A DNA stretch of 64,000 nucleotides from Bacteroides cutis. Its GTDB lineage: Bacteria; Bacteroidota; Bacteroidia; Bacteroidales; Bacteroidaceae. The stretch spans positions 310,001-374,000 of the forward strand of contig NZ_OEST01000004.1 in the NCBI RefSeq assembly GCF_900241005.1, in the 5' to 3' direction. How positions within the stretch are numbered: the first letter of the stretch is position 1; each line of letters begins with the position of its first letter. A program made the position numbers and the translations under genes. This document shows, one piece after another, positions 27,701 to 35,277 of this stretch. A model generated the notes under the pieces. It had not been told where the DNA came from and made no database searches. It saw nothing but the letters and a program-made list of their open reading frames with translations.

Positions 27701-27843
27701 ACTACCGTTGGAGCATTCAGATCGGGGAACACATCTACTTCCGTATGTATGGCAGTGTAAGTACCACCAATCAACAACAGCACAGATGCTACCAACACCA
27801 AAATGCGGTTGTGGAGGGAAAAATGTATAATTTTGTTTAACAT
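24724..27843 (-). CDS. CusA/CzcA-type heavy-metal RND efflux pump
   Basis: This 1039-residue inner-membrane antiporter has the RND layout: a helix at 10-30, a large periplasmic domain, six helices (about 335-540), a second periplasmic domain and a final helix bundle (about 860-1035). MAIAIGSLVDDAIVDVENVYKRL in helix 4 holds the proton-relay aspartates, as in heavy-metal RND pumps. E. coli CusA uses three methionines for Cu(I)/Ag(I). Two of the three matching positions here are not methionine: the site in AGEAISQVYEKG is Ala, and the site in SAMGPNTISRENV is Asn. QPISHRIDAMLSG is otherwise CusA/CzcA-like. A divalent cation (Zn, Co, Ni or Cd) is therefore the likelier substrate. Confidence 0.9.
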   Translation of the reverse strand: MLNKIIHFSLHNRILVLVASVLLLIGGTYTAIHTEVDVFPDLNAPTVVIMTEANGMAAEEVEQLVTFPVETAVNGATGVRRVRSSSTNGFSVVWVEFDWDTDIYLARQIVSEKLAIVNEALPANVGNPTLGPQSSILGEMLIIGLTADSTSMLDLRTIADWTIRPRLLSTGGVAQVSVLGGDIKEYQIQLDPERMRHYGVSLTEVMNATREMNLNANGGVLYEYGNEYIVRGVLSTDRVDQLAKAVIKVQDNTTSQLPTYNSPVLLEDIADVHIGAKLPKLGTASERGKPAVLMTVTKQPATSTLELTNKLEASLKDLQKNLPADVKVSTDIFRQSRFIESSIGNVQKSLFEGGIFVVIVLFLFLANVRTTIISLVTLPLSLIASILALHYMGFTINTMSLGGMAIAIGSLVDDAIVDVENVYKRLRENRLKSVEERLTILDVVFNASKEVRMPILNSTLIIVVSFVPLFFLSGMEGRMLVPLGIAFIVALAASTIVALTVTPVLCSYLLGKEKIKEKKNSTGDSAVAHKMKEWYSIALTFVLEHKKSVLGSTIGLFIVALICFFTLGRSFLPPFNEGSFTINISSLPGISLEESDKMGHRAEELLLSIPEIQTVARKTGRAELDEHALGVNVSEIEAPFELKDRSRSELIADVRTKLGTIVGANVEIGQPISHRIDAMLSGTKANIAIKLFGDDLNRMFSIGNQIKDAIQGIPGIADLNVEQQIERPQLIISPKREILAKYGISLPEFSEFVNVCLAGEAISQVYEKGKSFDLTIRVKDDLRDKMEKIRNMMIDTNDGQKVPLNYVAEIRSAMGPNTISRENVKRKIVISANVADRDLRSVVNDIQDQIDREIKLPEGYHIEYGGQFESEQAASRTLALTSFMSIVVIFLLLYHEFRSMKESAIILINLPLALIGGVFALLITTGEVSIPAIIGFISLFGIATRNGMLLISHYNHLQQEEGYNVYDSVIQGSLDRLNPILMTALSSALALIPLALSGDLPGNEIQSPMAKVILGGLLTSTFLNGFIIPIVYLMIHKKK

Positions 27844-27847
27844 AATG

Positions 27848-27950
27848 ATTAATGTGCTGATATGCTAATGTATAGATATACTAATTGGTTATACTGATTG
27901 TTTATTGATCTGCCACAGACAAATTAGTATAGGTACATTAGCACATTAAT
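27848..27950. repeat. Large imperfect hairpin between adaptor and pump genes
   Basis: ATTAATGTGCT (27848-27858) is the exact inverse of AGCACATTAAT (27940-27950). Inside, segments near CTAATGTATAG and ATACTAATT pair with AATTAGTATAGGTACATTAG, apart from an extra stretch of 8-10 bases on the left arm. The element fills the 110-bp gap within the operon. It may affect message processing or relative expression of adaptor and pump. Confidence 0.55.
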
Positions 27951-27953
27951 TAA

Positions 27954-29171
27954 TTAGTGTTCATGACTATGAGCCGGTATTGCATTTGTAGCTCCGGCCA
28001 GTTTTACTTGATAGGCTCCTTTAATAACCACTTTGTCACCGGCTTTTATACCGGAAAGAATTTGTACGCTTTCTCCATTGTCGGCACCCAGAGTGACGAG
28101 TTGTTTTTTATACCCCTCTTCATCCAATTGTAGATAAACGAAGAAACTGCCTTGTTCTTCAGTTAGGGCTGTATGGGGAAGTGCAATTACATTTTCCATT
28201 GGAGAAGAAAGTAGAAATATTTCTACAAACGAGCCCGGAATAATGTCTCCTTTGTTGTCGAACTCAAAAGTAACGGGAATGTAGTAACCATTATCACCCG
28301 TTGTCTTTCCATATGAGAGCAGTCGCCCGTTCAGCCCTTTCAAAGTATATACTTTATTATTATAAGGTGTGCAGAAATTGGCGGAGCTGATTGTACGTAA
28401 AGAAGGATAATACTTTTCCGATACATCGGCACGGAGGAACAATTTGCGATTTTGGGTGATGCTGACCAGCGGCTGTCCTACGGTGACATAATCTCCTTCT
28501 TTCACCAACAGGCTTTTTATATAACCACTGATAGGAGAGGGAATAACCTGTCCGTTGGCGGAGTGATTTTTAGCAACAGCTTCATAGCTGATACGGGCAT
28601 TTTCGTAAGCCTGTTCGGCTTGGGCAAAATCTTTCTCCGATACAATTTTATTAGGAACAAGTGTTTTCATACGTTCGTATTCCTTCTTAGCTACTTCGTA
28701 GGCGATACGTGCCTTTTGTACCGGATCACCATCTGCCATATTCTTGGAAGATAGAATTATCAGTGGCGTACCTTTATTTATACTTATACCTTCAATAACT
28801 TTTCCACTGAAAGAAACGATACCTGCTACGGTAGCTACGGCAACACTTTCATCACCTTGTGCAACCAACACCTGTCCACTGGTCTTGATGACTTGATGGA
28901 AAGTGCCTGGTTCAATAATGCTGGTTTCCACTCCGGCAGCTTGCGCTTTGGCGGGTGGAAGAATTATTTCGTCACTATGTCCGGCTATGGCTTCATTGTT
29001 ATGGTCATGATTTTCATGTCCTTCATTTTCGTGGTCATGTCCTTCGCTTTCATGGTCATGTCCTGCATGATCGTGTTCTTCAGTTGTATGCTGATGTCCG
29101 TCTGCGGATTTATTGTTACAAGAGCCTAATAGGAATAACCCTATGACTCCCCAAAAGATATATCTTTTCAT
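27954..29171 (-). CDS. His-rich periplasmic adaptor lipoprotein of metal efflux (CusB/CzcB-like)
   Basis: This 405-residue membrane-fusion protein has a lipobox (LLGSC, Cys18). Between about residues 24 and 66 it carries a dense run of His, Asp and Glu (HDHAGHDHESEGHDHENEGH), a likely metal-collecting segment. It ends in HSHEH. The adaptor core follows: a barrel/lipoyl region (SGQVLVAQGDESVAVATVAG), a helical hairpin with AEQAYENARISYEAVAKN, then SPISGYIKSLLVKEGDYVTVGQPLVSI. It links the RND pump to TolC and may hand metal to the pump. It is the second gene of the operon. Confidence 0.9.
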   Translation of the reverse strand: MKRYIFWGVIGLFLLGSCNNKSADGHQHTTEEHDHAGHDHESEGHDHENEGHENHDHNNEAIAGHSDEIILPPAKAQAAGVETSIIEPGTFHQVIKTSGQVLVAQGDESVAVATVAGIVSFSGKVIEGISINKGTPLIILSSKNMADGDPVQKARIAYEVAKKEYERMKTLVPNKIVSEKDFAQAEQAYENARISYEAVAKNHSANGQVIPSPISGYIKSLLVKEGDYVTVGQPLVSITQNRKLFLRADVSEKYYPSLRTISSANFCTPYNNKVYTLKGLNGRLLSYGKTTGDNGYYIPVTFEFDNKGDIIPGSFVEIFLLSSPMENVIALPHTALTEEQGSFFVYLQLDEEGYKKQLVTLGADNGESVQILSGIKAGDKVVIKGAYQVKLAGATNAIPAHSHEH

Positions 29172-29293
29172 GTTGATAGTTTTTGTTCTTACTTCAATTT
29201 GAATGCAAAATTAGAGAATGACGTATACAACTCGGTTGCATAGTTTTTATATGCCGATTGAGAAAATGATTTTCGGCAATACACTGGCAGTGG

Positions 29294-29701
29294 TTAAGCA
29301 AGAACACACGGAGGTGCACGAAGCCCCGAAGCACGTGTAATAAACGTGCCGTGAAGAGACTCTATGTAGACAAATTTATACCCTGTCCCGGCTTCTTCAG
29401 GTAAGGAAAGTAGTTTGAGGATAGGTTCGAAAAATAAAGTAGTGACCCATACGAAGTCGGGATGCGCAACACTATTGTCCGAATTGGGAGTTTGCTGGAA
29501 AAAATGAGTCGTCATACAACCTGTATCACAGCAACAATGCTCACTGCAAGAGCCCTGATGATGACAACACCCCTCACTAGGAATGTCGTTTTTCATACAA
29601 ATCATACCGTTGTCGTGGTGATGATGAGGAATAACCGGTACTGCCAGCATAATCATGCTGATGAAAAGCAGGAAATAAGTAATGTACCGTTTCTTTTTCA
29701 T
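29294..29701 (-). CDS. Small exported Cys/His-rich protein leading the metal efflux operon (DUF6769-like)
   Basis: This 135-residue protein begins with a signal or anchor (KKKRYITYFLLFISMIMLAVPVIP). Straight after come four histidines (HHHHD), and then a Cys/His-dense part at about 35-62 (EGCCHHQGSCSEHCCCDTGC), which is an obvious candidate metal-binding site. The C-terminal half has no marked motif. I think it belongs to DUF6769, but cannot verify. It is the first gene behind a consensus promoter at 29723-29754, whose position rules out the upstream ATG at 29725. It may act as a periplasmic metal sensor or chaperone. Confidence 0.72.
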   Translation of the reverse strand: MKKKRYITYFLLFISMIMLAVPVIPHHHHDNGMICMKNDIPSEGCCHHQGSCSEHCCCDTGCMTTHFFQQTPNSDNSVAHPDFVWVTTLFFEPILKLLSLPEEAGTGYKFVYIESLHGTFITRASGLRAPPCVLA

Positions 29702-29722
29702 CCTTCTATCTTTGATGGGAGA

Positions 29723-29754
29723 CAAAGATAGAGGTTATAAAGCTAATTACCAAA
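29723..29754 (-). promoter_or_regulatory. Consensus promoter of the metal efflux operon, with an inverted repeat
   Basis: On the minus strand TTTG (29751-29754) is followed after 20 bp by TATCTTTG (29723-29730), a perfect Bacteroides promoter. The -7 box is half of a 9-bp inverted repeat, CTATCTTTG (29706-29714) and CAAAGATAG (29723-29731), spaced by 8 bp, which could be an operator. The operon thus has its own promoter, separate from the oxidoreductase gene upstream. Confidence 0.7.
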
Positions 29755-29763
29755 TGCAATATG

Positions 29764-31143
29764 CTAAAAAGCCTTGAATAAGCTGTTTAATCCTTCGCTC
29801 ACACTGGGATGCGTAAAGATAAAGTCACGCAGAAAACTGTAAGACTGCCCTGTTTTCATAGCCATCGTTACCATATTGATGACTTCCGGAGCATCCACAC
29901 ACAACAATGTACATCCTAAAATACACCCGGTATGCGTGTCAATGACGGCTTTCATCATACCGTCTATGCTTTGCAACGTGCGTGTACGTGGAATAAGCGC
30001 TGCTGGTAACCTAGAGACTTGGATAGAATATCCGTGTTTAACCGCCTCTTCTTCTGTAATTCCTACATGTGCCAATGGAGGATCTGTGAAAATGGCGAAA
30101 GGAACCGGTGAACGGTCATCAGTACGTCGCTTTTTGTCACCGAACAGTTGGTTACTGATGATGCGATAATCATCAATAGACAGATAGTCGAACAGTGCTC
30201 CTCCCCTGACGTCACCCAATGCCCATATATGTGGAGAGGTGGTATGAAGTTGTTCATTCACGATGATAGCTCCTCGTGCGTCGGTCTGAATACCGGCGGC
30301 GTGAAGATCCAATTCGTCTGTCCTCGGTCTTCGTCCGGTTGCAAGGAGCAAAGCGTCCCCTTCCACAAAGTAGGGAGTGCCATCAGAACCGTTTGTATAG
30401 GTCAACGTTATTCCGTCTGCTGTGTCGAAAACAGATTGGGAATGTACATTCAGGCGTACTTCAATATGTTTTCGTTTCAGGGAGTCTAACATGGATTCGG
30501 CAATGTCCCGGTCGGTGTTGGGTATGAAGCGGTTGCCGGCTTCCAATAATATCACCTTACTGCCGAAGCTTGCATATATCGTAGCGAACTCCAATCCGAT
30601 GGCGCCTGCACCCAGAATGAGAAGACGTGCCGGAAGTTTACTTTCCTGTAGTAAAGTCTCGCTAGTATAGATATGCTTGCTTTCGTTGATTCCTCCGACA
30701 TCGGGCAGGATGGGAATAGAGCCTGTATTGATAAAGATCTCCTTGCCTTTAAGCAGAATTTCTTTTTCTTGCGGTGAAACGATTTTCACGACATTGTCCG
30801 ATACAAAAGTAGCTGTACCATTGTATAGTGTGATGTTGGAATTGGTCTTTACACTGACGAAGTTCATCTCACGCAGATAAGAGACGAGTTTGTCTTTTCG
30901 CCTTACGGCAAGTTTATATTGCTTGGACTGATTTTCAAAGTCGTTCTGATACAGTCGTTCGGTATGCCTGGCTTCGTGTATCAGGGTTTTGGTAGGAATA
31001 CACCCCACATTTACACAGGTTCCTCCGTACATTTTCGGAGAACGTTCAATGATGGCCACTTTCCAATTGCGTCCGGCGAGTTCGGCAGCTAGCAGTTTAC
31101 CGCCTTTGCCAAATCCTATGATAATTGCATCGTATTGTTTCAT
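29764..31143 (-). CDS. RclA-like FAD-dependent pyridine nucleotide-disulfide oxidoreductase
   Basis: This 459-residue flavoprotein has the FAD motif IIGFGKGGKLLAAELA at 8-23 and the redox disulfide GGTCVNVGCIPTK (Cys43, Cys48). The NAD(P) Rossmann motif is LILGAGAIGLEFATIYASFGSKV. TTSPHIWALGDVRGG is the second FAD motif, and the end is IFTHPSVSEGLNSLF. The N- and C-terminal motifs are closest to E. coli RclA (IIGFGKAGKTLA; IFTHPSMSESLNDLF). RclA protects against reactive chlorine species and reduces Cu(II). Mercuric reductase and lipoamide dehydrogenase are more distant possibilities. It lies directly upstream of a metal efflux operon, so a metal redox role is plausible. Confidence 0.82.
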   Translation of the reverse strand: MKQYDAIIIGFGKGGKLLAAELAGRNWKVAIIERSPKMYGGTCVNVGCIPTKTLIHEARHTERLYQNDFENQSKQYKLAVRRKDKLVSYLREMNFVSVKTNSNITLYNGTATFVSDNVVKIVSPQEKEILLKGKEIFINTGSIPILPDVGGINESKHIYTSETLLQESKLPARLLILGAGAIGLEFATIYASFGSKVILLEAGNRFIPNTDRDIAESMLDSLKRKHIEVRLNVHSQSVFDTADGITLTYTNGSDGTPYFVEGDALLLATGRRPRTDELDLHAAGIQTDARGAIIVNEQLHTTSPHIWALGDVRGGALFDYLSIDDYRIISNQLFGDKKRRTDDRSPVPFAIFTDPPLAHVGITEEEAVKHGYSIQVSRLPAALIPRTRTLQSIDGMMKAVIDTHTGCILGCTLLCVDAPEVINMVTMAMKTGQSYSFLRDFIFTHPSVSEGLNSLFKAF

Positions 31144-31220
31144 TTCCTTTATAATTAAAAGATTAGAAAATGAAACAATGAGAATGAAACATTTGTTGCG
31201 TAGGGAGAGTTAATGAACGT

Positions 31221-32855
31221 TTACCGTTCTAACTCTCTAAGTGAATCCATTTTCTTCTTTTCGAGAAATTCATAGATTCCACACAGATGTTCGGTTACTC
31301 GTTTATTACCGAATTCATAAACCTTTGTTACCAATCCGTCCAAAAAGTCACGGTCATGGCTCACTACGATCAATGTTCCGTCAAAATCCAGTAACGCTTG
31401 TTTCAGGATATCTTTGGTCTTCATGTCAAGGTGATTGGTGGGTTCATCCAAAATCAGCAGGTTTACCGGTTCCAACAACAACTTTATCATGGCGAGTCGT
31501 GTGCGTTCTCCACCCGAAAGTACTTTCACTTTCTTCATGGATTCTTCGGGACCGCCAAACATGAAAGCGCCCAGTAAATCGCGTATCTTGTTTCGTATTT
31601 CTCCTTTGGCAACGTCATCAATCGTTTGGAATACAGTAAGGTTCTCGTCCAATAGTGAAGCCTGGTTTTGGGCGAAATAACCTATCTGTACGTTATGCCC
31701 GATGGTAAGCGTCCCGTCATGTTCTATTTCTTTCATGATACATTTTACCAAAGTCGATTTACCCTCACCGTTTTTCCCTACAAAAGCCACTTTATCGCCC
31801 CTTTCTATGGTTAGGGAAGCGTTCTTGAACACAACATGATCGCCATACATTTTTCCGACGCCATCCATGATAACGGGATAGTTGCCTGAACGTGGTGACG
31901 GTGGAAATTTCAGACGTAAAGCCGAAGTATCTTCCTCATCCACCTCCAGCAGTTCCAGTTTCTCCAGCATTTTTACGCGGCTTTGCACCTGCAAGGTTTT
32001 GGAGTAAGTACCTTTGAAACGTTCAATGAACTCTTTGGTGTCAGCAATGAACTTTTGTTGTTCGTCGTAAGCTTTTTTTTGTTGTTCACGCCGTTCTTTA
32101 CGCAGTTCCAGATATTTGGAGTAGTTTACCTTGTAGTCATAAATCCGTCCCATGGTTACTTCAATGGTACGGGTTGTAATATTGTCTACGAATTTGCGGT
32201 CATGGCTGATGACAATAACTGCTTTTCCGTTATTGATAAGGAAATCCTCCAGCCATTGGATAGATTCGATGTCAAGATGGTTGGTCGGTTCATCCAGCAA
32301 CAGGACATCCGGTTTCTGTAGCAGCAACTTGGCAAGCTCGATACGCATGCGCCATCCACCGCTGAAATCACTGGTCTGGCGATTAAAGTCCTCACGGTTA
32401 AACCCGAGTCCGAGTAATGCTTTTTCAACATCTTCCTCATAGTTGGTGGAGTCAATGGCATAGAATTTTTCACTGAGTGCCGAAACATTTTCAATTAGTT
32501 CCATGTAACTGTCACTCTCATAATCCGTACGAGTTTCCAGTTCTTTGTTAAGGCGGTTTATTTCTGCTTCCATTTCGTGCAGGTGGGCAAAGGCCTGTGC
32601 AGTTTCCTGAAAAACAGTTCGTCCGTCTTCTGTCATTAGATGTTGTGGCAGGTAAGCAATGACACTTTCTTTGGGAACCGATATTTTACCACGGGTGGGT
32701 TGCCTTACACCTGCAAGAATTTTCAATAAAGTACTTTTTCCTGCACCATTTTTCCCCATCAGGGCGATGCGGTCTTTTTCGTTGATAACAAAGGATATAT
32801 CACTAAATAAGGTGGTGCCGCCAAATTCAACGGCGAGTCCGTCTACTGAAATCAT
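31221..32855 (-). CDS. ABC-F family ATPase (YbiT-like)
   Basis: This 544-residue cytoplasmic protein has two ABC ATPase cassettes and no membrane segment. The first holds GKNGAGKST (about 35-43), FSGGWRMRIELA and LLLDEPTNHLD. The second holds GKNGEGKST, LSGGERTRLAM and LILDEPTNHLD. A charged linker near 240-290 (LRKERREQQKKAYDEQQKFIADTKEF) is the P-site tRNA interaction motif of ABC-F proteins, which act at the ribosome as translation factors or antibiotic protectors. Length and domain order fit the housekeeping YbiT/EttA/Uup group better than dedicated resistance proteins. The promoter faces that of a receiver gene. Confidence 0.9.
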   Translation of the reverse strand: MISVDGLAVEFGGTTLFSDISFVINEKDRIALMGKNGAGKSTLLKILAGVRQPTRGKISVPKESVIAYLPQHLMTEDGRTVFQETAQAFAHLHEMEAEINRLNKELETRTDYESDSYMELIENVSALSEKFYAIDSTNYEEDVEKALLGLGFNREDFNRQTSDFSGGWRMRIELAKLLLQKPDVLLLDEPTNHLDIESIQWLEDFLINNGKAVIVISHDRKFVDNITTRTIEVTMGRIYDYKVNYSKYLELRKERREQQKKAYDEQQKFIADTKEFIERFKGTYSKTLQVQSRVKMLEKLELLEVDEEDTSALRLKFPPSPRSGNYPVIMDGVGKMYGDHVVFKNASLTIERGDKVAFVGKNGEGKSTLVKCIMKEIEHDGTLTIGHNVQIGYFAQNQASLLDENLTVFQTIDDVAKGEIRNKIRDLLGAFMFGGPEESMKKVKVLSGGERTRLAMIKLLLEPVNLLILDEPTNHLDMKTKDILKQALLDFDGTLIVVSHDRDFLDGLVTKVYEFGNKRVTEHLCGIYEFLEKKKMDSLRELER

Positions 32856-32878
32856 TATATATATTTTAAAATAAGATG

Positions 32879-32915
32879 CAAAGATAATATAATAATATTA
32901 TTTTTTATATCTTTG
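32879..32915. promoter_or_regulatory. Overlapping divergent promoters (ABC-F gene and receiver gene)
   Basis: CAAAGATA at 32879-32886 (TATCTTTG on the minus strand) and TATCTTTG at 32908-32915 form an inverted repeat with a 21-bp AT-only spacer. Each box lies in the upstream half of the other promoter, so the two are likely to exclude each other. Confidence 0.55.
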
Positions 32916-32944
32916 TCTCGTACAAACAATAACAAATAAGTCTC

Positions 32945-33346
32945 ATGGAAATCGAAAAACAATCAGAAGATTACCGTCCGCTCATTTTGGTTGCGGAAGA
33001 TGATGATAGTAATTTTAAATTAATAAAAGCTATTATCGGTAAGAGGTGCGATATATTGTGGGCTATGAATGGCGAAGATATGGTAAAACTGTTTCGAGAA
33101 AATCGTGAGAAAGCGGCTGCTATTCTTATGGATATAAAGATGCCTATAATGAATGGTCTGGACGCTACTTTAATAATACGTGAAGAAGATAAGGAGCTTC
33201 CTATTATAATGCAGACTGCATACGCATTTGCTTCCGATCGTGAAAATGCGATACAATGCGGTGCTTCGGAGGTGCTGGTGAAACCTATCACTCTAAGTGC
33301 TTTACGTAATTGTCTCAGTAAATATTTGCCGGAAATAAAGTGGTAA
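32945..33346 (+). CDS. Stand-alone response regulator receiver domain
   Basis: This 133-residue protein is one CheY-like receiver with no output domain. Acidic residues Glu18, Asp19 and Asp20 (ILVAEDDDSN) bind metal. Asp63 in LMDIKMPIMNG is the phosphorylation site. Thr91 (IMQTAYAF) and Lys113 (VLVKPI) complete the conserved set, so it should be phosphorylatable. No kinase is adjacent; it could take phosphate from a hybrid kinase elsewhere. It is read from a promoter that overlaps that of the divergent ABC-F gene and is followed by a terminator-like hairpin at 33368-33410. Confidence 0.87.
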   Translation: MEIEKQSEDYRPLILVAEDDDSNFKLIKAIIGKRCDILWAMNGEDMVKLFRENREKAAAILMDIKMPIMNGLDATLIIREEDKELPIIMQTAYAFASDRENAIQCGASEVLVKPITLSALRNCLSKYLPEIKW

Positions 33347-33367
33347 TTCACTTCGTGTAGAAATAGG

Positions 33368-33410
33368 CCAACGGGGTGGCTCTCAATATGAAGAACTGCC
33401 CCGTTGGTTT
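33368..33410 (+). terminator. Terminator after the receiver gene
   Basis: CCAACGGGG (33368-33376) pairs over 9 bp with CCCCGTTGG (33399-33407) around a 22-base loop. TTTATAT follows. Confidence 0.6.
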
Positions 33411-33468
33411 ATATATAAGCATTGATAAGCTATCTTCGCCCGTCCTTATATCAGTTTATCGAATATAT

Positions 33469-33501
33469 TTTGGGGATAGAGCTTTATTAGTTTTATCTTT
33501 G
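33469..33501 (+). promoter_or_regulatory. Promoter of the BACON-M64 lipoprotein gene
   Basis: TTTG at 33469-33472 and TATCTTTG at 33494-33501 are 21 bp apart, a close match to the Bacteroides consensus. The start codon is 44 bp downstream of the -7 box. Confidence 0.65.
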
Positions 33502-33544
33502 TACTATTTAATGTAATACCTTCTAATATAATATTTTGTTCGAT

Positions 33545-35179
33545 ATGAAGACAAACACCTTCCTTTTGTTTTTCTTAGGCTTGTTTTTCATGGCGTCTTG
33601 CTCCGATAATCAGATAGAACCCAACTTCTTAATACAAACTACCAAAGATATAACAATAGCTTATGAGGCAAAATCGCAAGCTACCATTCATTTTACGAGT
33701 TCACGTGAGTGGCAGGCAAACTCTGCCGAAGACTGGTTTACGATATCTCCTTCTGCGGGGGAAGGTGGAACTTTTGATTTAGTAGTCACCGCCAAGACCG
33801 AAAACATTACTACTGAACCTCGTACGGCAACCATCACTCTCACTTCAGGAAGTTTGACCCAAAATATAACTTTACAACAAAGTAATGCCGTAACGCTTGA
33901 GCAAAGCACTTATAATCTGGAGGCAGAGGGAGGTGCTTTGGACATTCGCTTTTCAACGAATGTAGCTGCAGATGAATTTGCGGTTTATACTAATAAGAGG
34001 GACGATTGGTTGGTGCAAAGGGGAGAAACCCGTACTGCTTCCTTATTGATGATAAGATTGAAAGTTCTACCGAATATGGAAGTTGCTTCCCGTACTGCTT
34101 ATATTTATTTTGTAAAGGAGACAGATGCGGGTAAAAAAATATTAGCTATTGCCACTATAAACCAAAAGGGAGTGTCCTCGGAACAATCTGTCGATTATTC
34201 TGCTGATAAAACAGTCCGTGTTTTGCAGACGGCTACTAAAGGGAATGGTATTCCTATTGTCCTTATGGGGGACGGTTTTATTGATAAGGAGATTGCTGAT
34301 GGTACCTATAGCAAGGTTATGGAAAAGACGCTTGAAAATATTTTTACGGAAGAACCGATCAGGTCACTCCGGGATTATTTCAATGTATATACCGTAACGG
34401 CAGTTTCAAAGAATAATAACTTTGGAAACGGATATGAAACCGCTTTTGGTTGTAAATTGAGAGGTGGGGGTACTACCGAAATTTATGATGGTGATGAACA
34501 TAAAATAATGAAATATGCACGATGTGTAGAAGGAGTGGATTTACAGGAAACCTTGGTCGTTGTCATTCTTAATACTCTGGTTTATGCTGGTACTACTTAT
34601 TTCGGATATGTGGATAACACCAATAAAGTGGTTGAGTTTGCGATAGCCTATTGCCCGGTTATAGAAAATCTGGAGAGTGAGAAGTTCAGACAAGTACTTG
34701 TGCATGAAGCTGTAGGGCATGGATTCGCTAAACTGGAAGATGAATATGGCTATAAAGAACAAGGTGCGATTTCAGAAAATAAAGTAAAGGATATCCAGCG
34801 ATTACAAGTTTTAGGATGGGCACAGAATGTAGATTTTACAGAGAATCGTACTGAGGTACTTTGGAGTAAATTCCTGGCGGATGAACGCTATGTGTCAGAT
34901 AATTTGGGTATCTTCGAGGGAGCATGTACCTTTATAAAAGGTGTTTATCGTTCAACCGAAGAAAGCATGATGCGTAGCAATATCCAAGGTTTTAATGCAC
35001 CCTCCCGTAAATCTATATATGATAGAGTCATGAAAGTCGGTATGGGAAAGGAAGCGACTTATGAGGAATTCGTTATTTACGATTTGCAGCATAGGACGCA
35101 GACACGTTCCGTCTCTACTTTGATTCCGGATAAACCGTTTGCACATCCGTATTTTGTTGGTAGGGCACTTTCTGAGTAA
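33545..35179 (+). CDS. Surface lipoprotein with two BACON domains and an M64-type metallopeptidase domain
   Basis: This 544-residue lipoprotein starts at the ATG of MKTNTFLLFF; the lipobox is MASC (Cys19), followed by SDNQ. Two beta-sandwich BACON-like domains lie at about 30-110 (REWQANSAEDWFTISPSAG, RTATITLTSGSLTQNITLQQ) and 112-205 (ASRTAYIYF). The M64 domain begins near 220 (IPIVLMGDGFIDKEI). Its zinc motif is VLVHEAVGHGFAKLEDEY, with His387, Glu388 and His392: one residue longer than the HExxH of the peptidase at 15728. BACON domains are thought to bind mucin or other glycans, so the enzyme may be targeted to mucus glycoproteins. Confidence 0.82.
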   Translation: MKTNTFLLFFLGLFFMASCSDNQIEPNFLIQTTKDITIAYEAKSQATIHFTSSREWQANSAEDWFTISPSAGEGGTFDLVVTAKTENITTEPRTATITLTSGSLTQNITLQQSNAVTLEQSTYNLEAEGGALDIRFSTNVAADEFAVYTNKRDDWLVQRGETRTASLLMIRLKVLPNMEVASRTAYIYFVKETDAGKKILAIATINQKGVSSEQSVDYSADKTVRVLQTATKGNGIPIVLMGDGFIDKEIADGTYSKVMEKTLENIFTEEPIRSLRDYFNVYTVTAVSKNNNFGNGYETAFGCKLRGGGTTEIYDGDEHKIMKYARCVEGVDLQETLVVVILNTLVYAGTTYFGYVDNTNKVVEFAIAYCPVIENLESEKFRQVLVHEAVGHGFAKLEDEYGYKEQGAISENKVKDIQRLQVLGWAQNVDFTENRTEVLWSKFLADERYVSDNLGIFEGACTFIKGVYRSTEESMMRSNIQGFNAPSRKSIYDRVMKVGMGKEATYEEFVIYDLQHRTQTRSVSTLIPDKPFAHPYFVGRALSE

Positions 35180-35213
35180 AAGAAAACTTGCATTGCCACT
35201 GCATTGGCACAAT

Positions 35214-35277
35214 CTTGCCACCATATTGGCACAACTTTGCCAATATGGTGGCAAAGTTGTGCCAATATGGTGGCAAG
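35214..35277. repeat. Perfect 28-bp inverted repeat in a convergent intergenic region
   Basis: The arms 35214-35241 and 35250-35277 are exact reverse complements over 28 bp around an eight-base loop (AATATGGT). The sequence is also iterative: the word TTGGCACAA-NN-TTGCCA recurs in both orientations with a period of about 22-23 bp from 35204 onward. It lies between the convergent ends of the genes at 35179 and 35311 and could be a bidirectional terminator, or a small repeat family. Confidence 0.8.

Noticed and set aside
23513..29171. Copper/silver-specific Cus system
   Set aside because: Two of the three methionine-cluster positions of CusA are replaced, so I leave the metal open and favour divalent cations.
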